NCBI GenBank assembly: GCA_902481695.1
Contig: CABSXY010000022.1
Span: 1-15,065 of the forward strand
Origin: an uncultured Haemophilus sp.
GTDB lineage: Bacteria; Pseudomonadota; Gammaproteobacteria; Enterobacterales; Pasteurellaceae
Direction of reading: 5' to 3'
DNA: 15,065 bases
This document shows, piece after piece, positions 6,646 to 12,265 of this stretch. Each line of letters starts with the position of its first letter. The first letter of the stretch is position 1. Position numbers and translations under genes: made by a program. The notes under the pieces were generated by a model, which searched no databases, was not told the DNA's origin, and saw only the letters and a program-made list of their open reading frames with translations.

Positions 6646-8781
6646 TTAGGCTTTCATTGTCACAATCCAGCAGTTGTGGATTTGTTTATTACGCTCAAAA
6701 TCAAGCGGTAAGGTTTTCGCTGAAATTTCAACCGCACTTAATCCCAATTCATCTAACGCCTCAAAATCCATTTTAAAACCACGTTTATTGTTCGAGAACA
6801 CGATGGTGCCGTTAGGGCGTAAAATACGTTTGAGATTACGCATTAATTTGATGTGATCTCGTTGTACATCCCAGCTGTCTTCCATACGTTTAGAATTTGA
6901 GAATGTTGGCGGATCCACGAAAATCAGATCAAACTGACGATCACATTTTTCTAACCATTGTAAGCAATCTGCTTGGATGAGTTTGTGCTGTTTGCCTTCG
7001 ATATCATTTAAAATCAGGTTTTGCTCTGCCCAGTTTAAATAGGTGTTAGACATATCCACGGTCGTTGTTGATTTCGCTCCACCTAGTGCAGCATGCACTG
7101 TTGCAGAACCGGTATAAGCAAAAAGGTTGAGGAAATCTTTGCCTTTTGCCATTTCACCAACCATTTTACGGGTTAAGCGATGATCTAAGAATAACCCTGT
7201 ATCTAAATAATCCGTTAAATTCACCCAAAGCTGTGCGCCGTATTCATTTACATAGAAATATTCGCCTTTATTGGCCAATTTTTCATATTGATTGGTGCCT
7301 TTTTGTTTTTGACGGACTTTCAAAATCAGTTTATTGGTTTCAATACCAGTGACTTGCAAGGTTGCAGTCACTGCATCCAATAAACGTTGACGGGCTTTAT
7401 TTTCATCAATATTTTTCGGGGCGGCATACTCTTGCACCACGATATGATCGCCATAACGATCCACCGCTACGTTATATTCCGGTAAATCAGCATCATATAA
7501 ACGATACGCATCAAGGCCTTGCTGTTTCGCCCATTTTTCAATTTTCTTGATATTTTTTTGCAAGCGATTCGCAAAATCCACCGCGACCGTTGAAGTGCGG
7601 TCAAATTCAAGCGGATTTTCAACCGCACTTTCTTTGCGCTCGGAAATTTGATAATTCTTCTGAACACAATCTAATGGGCCATTTTTCGCTTTAAATTGAC
7701 GATAAGAACGCATACGCAAGCAATCAAGCAACGTAGATTCACTACTGAAAATTGACGCATTCCAACCACCAAATTCATTTTTAAGGCGCTGTCCGAATAC
7801 GGAATACAACGCAATCAACGCAGGGGTTGTGCCTAAACGTTCACCGTAAGGCGGGTTACAAATCACTGTTCCCACTTCATCTGGACTTGGATTTTTTAAT
7901 GCGGCGACATCACCTTGTTTCCATTGAATTAAATGTGCCACACCTGCATTTTGCGCATTCTTTTGTGCTTTTTTCAGTACGCGATGATCGAGATCGAAAC
8001 CATAAAAATGCGGTTTAGGGTTTTGATTAAAATAAGTTTCAGCTTGCTGTACCGCTTCTGCTTTCACCTTATCCCAAGCATCTTGATTATGCCCTTTCCA
8101 GCAATCAAAGCCCCAATGTAAACGATGTAATTGCGGTGCAATTTGTGCTTCCATCTGCGCGGCTTCAATTAGCAAGGTGCCCGAACCGCACATTGGATCC
8201 ACTAAAGGTGTCCCTTTTTTCCAACCTGAACGAAGCACAATCGCGGCAGCTAAGGTTTCACGTAAAGGCGCTTGCCCTGTATCTTCACGATAACCACGTA
8301 AATGTAATGCTTCGCCACTTAAATCGAGTGAAACGACGAGCTCTTCTTTATTCAAATAAACATGAATTCGCACATCTGGGTAGTCTTTATCCACATTTGG
8401 GCGCGCTTTCCCTTGGCGTTCAAAATAATCCACAATGGCATCTTTCACACGCATCGCACCAAATTGGGTGTGACGAATTTCTTGGTTTGTCCCATTGAAA
8501 TCAACAAAAAATGTAGCTTTCTCATCAAAATAACTTAACCAATCCTGCCCTGTCACAATTGAATACAAGTCTAAATCACTATACACCTTGCCATTTACAA
8601 TAGGTAACAAAATACGTGAAGCCAAACGTGACCATAATAAGCTGCGATAAAGTGTTTCATCATCAGCCTGAAAATGTACGCCGCCTTGTGCAATTTTACA
8701 TTCCGTTGCACCAAGCTCTGTCAGCTCGACTTTTAAGAGTTCTTCAAAACCACGGGCAGTTGTGGCAAATAATTGTTTCAT
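6646..8781 (-). CDS. rlmL: Bifunctional 23S rRNA methyltransferase RlmKL (m2G2445 / m7G2069)
   Basis: This 711-residue protein matches E. coli RlmKL (also called RlmL or YcbY, about 702 aa) throughout. A THUMP-containing N-terminal region (about 45-155) precedes the RlmL domain with the SAM motif DPMCGSGT (195-202) and the catalytic NPPY (309-312), which makes N2-methylguanine 2445. After a linker at about 380-405 comes the RlmK domain with LNLFAYTGSATVHAA (551-565) and DPPTFSNSK (623-631), which makes N7-methylguanine 2069. It acts on 23S rRNA during 50S assembly. The ATG at 8781 aligns with the E. coli start; an in-frame TTG four codons upstream is less likely. It has its own extended -10 promoter and a short leader of about 24 nt. 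The linker holds an inverted pair of uptake signals. From memory, this gene is split into two ORFs in the H. influenzae Rd annotation; here it is intact. Confidence 0.96.
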   Translation of the reverse strand: MKQLFATTARGFEELLKVELTELGATECKIAQGGVHFQADDETLYRSLLWSRLASRILLPIVNGKVYSDLDLYSIVTGQDWLSYFDEKATFFVDFNGTNQEIRHTQFGAMRVKDAIVDYFERQGKARPNVDKDYPDVRIHVYLNKEELVVSLDLSGEALHLRGYREDTGQAPLRETLAAAIVLRSGWKKGTPLVDPMCGSGTLLIEAAQMEAQIAPQLHRLHWGFDCWKGHNQDAWDKVKAEAVQQAETYFNQNPKPHFYGFDLDHRVLKKAQKNAQNAGVAHLIQWKQGDVAALKNPSPDEVGTVICNPPYGERLGTTPALIALYSVFGQRLKNEFGGWNASIFSSESTLLDCLRMRSYRQFKAKNGPLDCVQKNYQISERKESAVENPLEFDRTSTVAVDFANRLQKNIKKIEKWAKQQGLDAYRLYDADLPEYNVAVDRYGDHIVVQEYAAPKNIDENKARQRLLDAVTATLQVTGIETNKLILKVRQKQKGTNQYEKLANKGEYFYVNEYGAQLWVNLTDYLDTGLFLDHRLTRKMVGEMAKGKDFLNLFAYTGSATVHAALGGAKSTTTVDMSNTYLNWAEQNLILNDIEGKQHKLIQADCLQWLEKCDRQFDLIFVDPPTFSNSKRMEDSWDVQRDHIKLMRNLKRILRPNGTIVFSNNKRGFKMDFEALDELGLSAVEISAKTLPLDFERNKQIHNCWIVTMKA
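6731..6739 (-). repeat. DNA uptake signal (ACCGCACTT on + strand)
   Basis: Exact core inside rlmKL, encoding L-S-A-V near residues 681-684 of the C-terminal domain. Confidence 0.88.
7593..7630. repeat. Inverted pair of DNA uptake signals in rlmKL
   Basis: AAGTGCGGT at 7593-7601 and ACCGCACTT at 7622-7630 form a dyad with a 20-bp spacer. They encode R-T-S-T and E-S-A-V in the linker between the two methyltransferase domains. Inverted uptake-signal pairs in Haemophilus often lie between genes as terminators; here the pair is inside a coding region. Confidence 0.88.
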
Positions 8782-8811
8782 GCGTTTTCTCAATAGGGAA
8801 AAATTGGCCGG

Positions 8812-8820
8812 ATTATAGCA
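8812..8820 (-). promoter_or_regulatory. Extended -10 promoter for rlmKL
   Basis: The minus strand reads TGCTATAAT: a perfect -10 with a TGn extension. It lies about 31-39 bp upstream of the rlmKL ATG and predicts a start near 8805. No convincing -35 is present. An uptake signal follows immediately upstream. Confidence 0.6.
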
Positions 8821-8823
8821 CGA

Positions 8824-8832
8824 AAGTGCGGT
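8824..8832 (+). repeat. DNA uptake signal (AAGTGCGGT)
   Basis: Exact core in the znuA-rlmKL intergenic region, next to the rlmKL extended -10 element. Confidence 0.88.
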
Positions 8833-8838
8833 TAAATT

Positions 8839-8890
8839 GGGGGATATTTCAAGAATATTCCCCCTCTTTTGTAAAGAGGGGGCGAGGGGG
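8839..8890. repeat. G/C-tract palindromic element after znuA
   Basis: CCCCCTCTTT (8860-8869) pairs perfectly with AAAGAGGGGG (8873-8882) around a 3-nt loop. The same C5 tract (8860-8864) can instead pair with G5 at 8839-8843, extended by ATATT/AATATT with one bulge, or with a third G5 at 8886-8890. The structure starts 10 bp past the znuA stop. It has no proper U-tract on the znuA strand, so it is not a canonical intrinsic terminator, though it could stabilise or end the znuA mRNA. It resembles dispersed palindromic repeats found in other genomes; this was not verified here. Confidence 0.7.
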
Positions 8891-8899
8891 AGATTTTGA

Positions 8900-9886
8900 T
8901 TATTTACTTAAACATTGAGCATAGCTATCAGCGGTGGCTTGAAGGAAATTCGCATAAGAATTTGGACCAAGCTGTACATTATCGCCAATAGGATCTAAAC
9001 GACCTACGTTAACTTTTGTACTTTGCGCAAGCGAATCAATCACTTTTGGTGTGAATTGAGGCTCAGCAAAAAGACAATTTACATGGTGTTCTTCTATTTC
9101 TTCTTTGATGTGAGCAATGGTTTTTGCACCTGGTGCCACTAATGGATTAATGGTGAAATAACCGGTTTGATTTAAACCATACGCATCATTGAAATAGCTA
9201 TAAGCATCATGGAATACAAAGAAACCTTTATCTTTAAGTGGCGCTAATTGTGCTTTGATCTTGTCGCTTTGTTCAGTCAAAGTGCGGTTAAAATCGGCTA
9301 AGTTTTTCGCAATGAGTTCTTTTTTATCCGGATGTTGTTCCGTTAATTTATCCGCGACTTTCTGTGCCACAATTTGGCTGATGGCTGGTGAATACCATAA
9401 ATGCCAGTTCACGCTTAATCCATTTTCATCCACATCGTGGTGATGATGCTCATGGTCATGACCATGTTCGTGCTTATGATCGTGTCCATGTTTATGATCA
9501 TGACCGTGCTCGTGTTCATCGCCTTCATGATAATGTTCATGATGGACTTTGCTTAAAAGCGGTTTAATTTCTGAAATATCAGAAATATTGATGACTTTTT
9601 TGCTGTCAATTTGGCTAATCGGTTTTGCTAAGAAAGCGTCAATATCTTCACCAACCCAAAGCACTAAATCCGCCGATTTCACTTTTTGCACATCTGAAAG
9701 TTTTAAGCTGTAATCATGTGGAGAAGCACCTGCTGGTACTAAAATTTGCGTATCTGTTACACCATTAGCAATAGACGATGTAATAAAACCGAGGGGTTTC
9801 ACGGATGCTAATACATCTGCATTTGCAATCATTGGAAGCGTTAAAAGTGCGGTAGAAATTGCACTCATTTTTAATACTTGTTTCAT
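8900..9886 (-). CDS. znuA: Zinc ABC transporter substrate-binding protein ZnuA
   Basis: This 328-residue cluster A-I solute-binding protein captures periplasmic Zn2+ for the ZnuBC importer. The ATG at 9886 is chosen because it gives a typical Sec signal peptide (cleavage likely after A-N-A at about residue 23) and has an AAGGA Shine-Dalgarno 7 nt upstream; an in-frame ATG 15 codons upstream would spoil the signal peptide. Likely zinc ligands are His57 (in SPHDYSL), His162 and His226 (in FHDAY), with an acidic residue near FAEPQF (274-279). A His/Asp/Glu-rich loop spans about 115-150, as in other ZnuA proteins. Cys271 and Cys325 match the conserved C-terminal disulfide. From memory the H. influenzae counterpart is HI0119 (Pzp1). 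znuB and znuC are not adjacent, so it is an orphan here. Two uptake signals lie inside the gene, one in the signal peptide. Confidence 0.96.
   Translation of the reverse strand: MKQVLKMSAISTALLTLPMIANADVLASVKPLGFITSSIANGVTDTQILVPAGASPHDYSLKLSDVQKVKSADLVLWVGEDIDAFLAKPISQIDSKKVINISDISEIKPLLSKVHHEHYHEGDEHEHGHDHKHGHDHKHEHGHDHEHHHHDVDENGLSVNWHLWYSPAISQIVAQKVADKLTEQHPDKKELIAKNLADFNRTLTEQSDKIKAQLAPLKDKGFFVFHDAYSYFNDAYGLNQTGYFTINPLVAPGAKTIAHIKEEIEEHHVNCLFAEPQFTPKVIDSLAQSTKVNVGRLDPIGDNVQLGPNSYANFLQATADSYAQCLSK
9280..9288 (+). repeat. DNA uptake signal (AAGTGCGGT)
   Basis: Exact core inside znuA, with the T/A-rich flank TTAAAA; on the coding strand it encodes N-R-T-L near residues 200-203. Confidence 0.88.
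9845..9853 (+). repeat. DNA uptake signal (AAGTGCGGT)
   Basis: Exact core within the znuA signal-peptide codons; it encodes S-T-A-L-L in the hydrophobic core. Confidence 0.88.
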
Positions 9887-9905
9887 TTTTGTTTCCTTAC
9901 TTTTA

Positions 9906-9922
9906 TTGGGAATTATTCTCAA
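9906..9922. promoter_or_regulatory. Candidate operator dyad upstream of znuA
   Basis: TTGGGAATTATTCTCAA is an inverted repeat with 7 of 8 matching pairs around a central T. It lies 20-36 bp upstream of the znuA ATG. A metal-responsive repressor site (Zur- or Fur-like) is plausible because znuA genes are commonly zinc-repressed, but the sequence is not a textbook Zur box. Confidence 0.35.
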
Positions 9923-9974
9923 AGCCAACATAGACTACGCCTTTTTGATAAAATTGCAACATTCCAAATAAAAA

Positions 9975-9994
9975 ATGAAGTGATATTTCTTCAT
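9975..9994. promoter_or_regulatory. Second dyad upstream of znuA
   Basis: ATGAAG and CTTCAT flank an 8-bp spacer, a 6+6 inverted repeat about 90-110 bp upstream of the znuA ATG. It may be an operator or a chance repeat in AT-rich DNA. A weak promoter (minus-strand TTGCAA at 9954-9959, then TAGTCT at 9932-9937) lies between it and the gene. Confidence 0.2.
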
Positions 9995-10016
9995 CTTGTT
10001 AAATACTTTCATTCAT

Positions 10017-10052
10017 AAAGAAAAAGCAACGTTTTCACGTTGCTTTTTCTTT
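10017..10052. terminator. Intrinsic terminator after tcdA
   Basis: A perfect 16-bp stem (10017-10032 pairs with 10037-10052) with the loop TTTC. On the minus strand it reads through the G/C core AGCAACG/CGTTGCT into T5CT3. It overlaps the tcdA stop codon (10053-10051), so it should end the mltA-tcdA transcript and separate it from znuA. Confidence 0.9.
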
Positions 10053-10812
10053 ATTTTAATAACTTATCGATTACCCTAGAAACGGCAAAAAATCCAAAAG
10101 TTGCGGTTATCATGGTTGCTGCACCAAAGCCATTTGCACAATTCATGGTGGCTGATACTTCACAGCCTTCGCCCATTTTAGGGAAAATCAAAGGCTGGCT
10201 AGAAAACACCGCATCAACTGCAAACTTACGTTGTGGATTTTGAGTAAAATTGAAATCCTTACGTAAAACTGACCGCACTTTTGCCAATAATGGATCTTGA
10301 ATCGTTTTACTTAAATCAGCAATTTGAATTTTCGAAGGATCGGTCTGACCACCTGCGCCACCAATGGTAATAATCTTGATTTTATTACGTTTGCAATAGG
10401 CAATCATCGCGGCTTTGGTTTTCACGCTATCAATGGCATCAATCACATAATCATAACCACGATTTAAGTATTCCGCTTGATTATCCGGTGAGATGAAATC
10501 ATCAATAATATTCACCACACATTCGGGATTAATCAGCTTAACTCGCTCGGCCATCACTTCCGTTTTAAGCTTGCCAATATTGCCGCTTAATGCAGGAAGT
10601 TGACGATTAATATTGGTGACACAAATATCATCCATATCAATCATAGTGATCTGCCCTACACCGCTTCGCGCCAATGCTTCCACCACCCACGAACCTACGC
10701 CACCAATACCAATGACGCACACATGAGCCTGACGCAAACGCGCCAAGCCTTCTGCCGTATAAAGGCGACCAATGCCGCCAAAACGTTGTTCGTAGTTATC
10801 GACACGAGCCAT
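10051..10812 (-). CDS. tcdA: tRNA threonylcarbamoyladenosine dehydratase TcdA (CsdL)
   Basis: This 253-residue E1-like (ThiF/MoeB family) enzyme uses ATP to dehydrate t6A37 to cyclic ct6A37 in ANN-decoding tRNAs. The Rossmann nucleotide-binding motif GIGGVGS is at 35-41, followed by the acidic motif I-D-M-D-D (58-62) and N-I-N-R-Q (67-71). The C-terminal hydrophobic stretch (A-T-M-I-T-A-T-F-G-F) fits E. coli TcdA (268 aa). The ATG at 10812 shares one base with the mltA stop (TAATG), pointing to translational coupling; an in-frame TTG five codons upstream is a weaker start. In E. coli, tcdA also neighbours mltA, together with csdA and csdE, which are missing here. An uptake signal lies inside the gene. 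Confidence 0.95.
   Translation of the reverse strand: MARVDNYEQRFGGIGRLYTAEGLARLRQAHVCVIGIGGVGSWVVEALARSGVGQITMIDMDDICVTNINRQLPALSGNIGKLKTEVMAERVKLINPECVVNIIDDFISPDNQAEYLNRGYDYVIDAIDSVKTKAAMIAYCKRNKIKIITIGGAGGQTDPSKIQIADLSKTIQDPLLAKVRSVLRKDFNFTQNPQRKFAVDAVFSSQPLIFPKMGEGCEVSATMNCANGFGAATMITATFGFFAVSRVIDKLLK
10272..10280 (-). repeat. DNA uptake signal (ACCGCACTT on + strand)
   Basis: Exact core inside tcdA, encoding V-R-S-V on the coding strand. Confidence 0.88.
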
Positions 10813-11939
10813 TATTGTAGTACCCAAACACGTCCATAATGTTTTGATAACCCCGCGATATGACCCGCTTGATCGCCAATACCACGGTATAAGTCAAAGT
10901 GATGACCATTTACTGCTCCGCCCACATCAAGTGCCACCATTAAGTGTAATTTGTGTGTGCCCATCCAGTTACCATTGTTATCAATATCTGGCACTTCAAC
11001 CAATAATACGGTACCAGAAGGAATGACGTTGCGGTCAGACGCAACCGCAGCCATTGGTACTAAAGGCACACCAGCAGAACCTTTTACTTTACCTGTTGGA
11101 TCGTTTTTAAAGAAAACATAAGATGGGTTACGTTCTAACAATTCTCGTACTCGAGATGGGTTTGCGTTCCCCCATTCACGAATCGCTTGAATAGACATTT
11201 TTTCTTTTGGAATTTCACCATCTTCTACTAACAAACGACCAACTGCTTGATATTTATAACCATTTTGACCTGCATAGGCTAAATAATTTAAATTGCCATC
11301 ACCGTAATCAACATAGCCACTCCCCTGCACGCCTAGTAGGAAGTTATCCATCATTGAATCACTGTAAGCGAGCTCTAAGCCTTGTCCTGCCAATGCACCA
11401 TTATAAATTTCTGCACGGCTATAACGTTTATAGCTTGGCATCGCATAAATTGGATGTTGATATTGACCTTGTGCAGTACGGCGTGCATGAATCACTGGCG
11501 AATAATAACCTGTCATCAACACGTTTTGATAACCATCGAAACCTTTCATAATCTGTGGGTTGATGCCGTATTGCGCTAATTCATTCACATTAGCCCCTGC
11601 AAGTACCCAGTTAGTGATTTTGCCATAATTCGCCGCAAAGCGATTTGTTAATGAATTTGAATAATCACGAACATTCGTCAACTGCGTTAAAAAATCACCT
11701 TGGTTTACAACCGCACTTCTGTTATCCACAGAAGCCACTGGGCTTAAAATAGCTTGTTGATAAGTACGTCCACTATACTTTGCCCCGAATTTTTGTGGAT
11801 CGTCGCCTGTCGCAGTACGCGGCAAGCTAGAATTATTTTTTGAAGAGACTTTACTTGGTGCCGATCCACATGATGCAAGCACTGAAACAGCCGCCATCAC
11901 AGAAAGAATTTTTACAGCGAGATTTTGACGAAATTTCAT
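10812..11939 (-). CDS. mltA: Membrane-bound lytic murein transglycosylase A (lipoprotein)
   Basis: This 375-residue outer-membrane lipoprotein cleaves the MurNAc-GlcNAc bond of peptidoglycan with formation of 1,6-anhydro-muropeptides. It has a lipoprotein signal peptide with lipobox LASC (Cys24), an N-terminal MltA-specific domain (about 80-310) and a C-terminal 3D (barwin-like) region. The catalytic-region motif DVGGAVNGHHFD spans 338-349, containing the aspartates conserved with E. coli MltA (365 aa), and the protein ends in the family-typical Y-G-R-V-W-V-L. An AGGAA Shine-Dalgarno is about 7 nt upstream of the ATG. It is the first gene of the mltA-tcdA operon. Between it and the tRNA gene lie about 190 AT-rich bases with no gene; a weak TTGATA (minus strand, about 11984-11989) could be part of its promoter. 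Confidence 0.95.
   Translation of the reverse strand: MKFRQNLAVKILSVMAAVSVLASCGSAPSKVSSKNNSSLPRTATGDDPQKFGAKYSGRTYQQAILSPVASVDNRSAVVNQGDFLTQLTNVRDYSNSLTNRFAANYGKITNWVLAGANVNELAQYGINPQIMKGFDGYQNVLMTGYYSPVIHARRTAQGQYQHPIYAMPSYKRYSRAEIYNGALAGQGLELAYSDSMMDNFLLGVQGSGYVDYGDGNLNYLAYAGQNGYKYQAVGRLLVEDGEIPKEKMSIQAIREWGNANPSRVRELLERNPSYVFFKNDPTGKVKGSAGVPLVPMAAVASDRNVIPSGTVLLVEVPDIDNNGNWMGTHKLHLMVALDVGGAVNGHHFDLYRGIGDQAGHIAGLSKHYGRVWVLQ
11710..11718 (-). repeat. DNA uptake signal (ACCGCACTT on + strand)
   Basis: Exact core inside mltA, encoding R-S-A-V near residues 74-77. It is the last exact copy before the right edge of the window. Confidence 0.88.
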
Positions 11940-12089
11940 TCTTATTTTCCTAAATTAAACTAACTAATACAAAGTTGCATACGCTATCAAAAATTCCCTT
12001 TTAGGACTAGCACTATTTCATAAAATGATTAATTAATATTCACATCGTTTATTTTCTTAACAAACGGAAAGTCAAATTCAGTTTAAATC

Positions 12090-12117
12090 TTGCAATAATT
12101 TTTGAAACGAGTATATT
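12090..12117 (+). promoter_or_regulatory. Promoter of the initiator tRNA gene
   Basis: A -35 TTGCAA (12090-12095) and a -10 TATATT (12112-12117) are separated by 16 bp. The predicted start is about 7 bp before the mature tRNA 5' end. Confidence 0.6.
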
Positions 12118-12130
12118 ACTCGTCATCAGA

Positions 12131-12207
12131 CGCGGGGTGGAGCAGCTTGGTAGCTCGTCGGGCTCATAACCCGAAGGCCGTCGGTTCAAATCCGGCCCCC
12201 TCAACCA
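12131..12207 (+). tRNA. Initiator tRNA-fMet (CAT anticodon)
   Basis: A 77-nt cloverleaf with the CCA end encoded. Initiator hallmarks are present: unpaired C1 opposite A72, three consecutive G:C pairs closing the anticodon stem (GGG CTCATAA CCC), and near identity to E. coli tRNA-fMet. The D arm, anticodon arm and T arm (GTCGG/CCGGC around TTCAAAT) all fold. One oddity: the 3' acceptor strand reads CCCCTCA instead of CCCCGCA, so C3 faces U70 and the third acceptor pair is broken. The variable loop has C where E. coli has U47. It is a single gene with its own promoter and terminator. Confidence 0.97.
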
Positions 12208-12214
12208 AATCACA

Positions 12215-12240
12215 AAGCACCGAAATATCGGTGCTTCTTT
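12215..12240. terminator. Intrinsic terminator after tRNA-fMet, possibly bidirectional
   Basis: A 9-bp perfect stem AAGCACCGA (12215-12223) / TCGGTGCTT (12228-12236) with loop AATA is followed by CTTT. On the opposite strand it is followed by TGTGATTT, so it may also end the convergent receptor transcript, whose stop codon is about 25 bp away. Confidence 0.8.
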
Positions 12241-12265
12241 GTATACTAAGTGACTATTTTCTATT

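Noticed and set aside
8136..8498. Plus-strand open frame of 120 codons
   Set aside because: Antisense to the strongly conserved RlmKL N-terminal half.
8782..8793. Upstream TTG start for rlmKL adding four residues
   Set aside because: The ATG at 8781 aligns with the E. coli start.
9420..9545. Short repeats that might be a CRISPR-like or satellite array
   Set aside because: They are imperfect codon-level repeats of a His-rich protein loop, in frame with znuA.
9887..9931. Upstream ATG start for znuA adding 15 residues
   Set aside because: It would precede the signal peptide with charged residues, while the inner ATG has an AAGGA site; the 45 bases also contain the candidate operator.
10813..10827. 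Upstream TTG start for tcdA
   Set aside because: The ATG at 10812 gives the classic TAATG coupling with mltA.
12243..12265. Possible attachment site at the 3' end of the tRNA gene
   Set aside because: No repeated copy of the tRNA 3' end and no integrase are found in the window.
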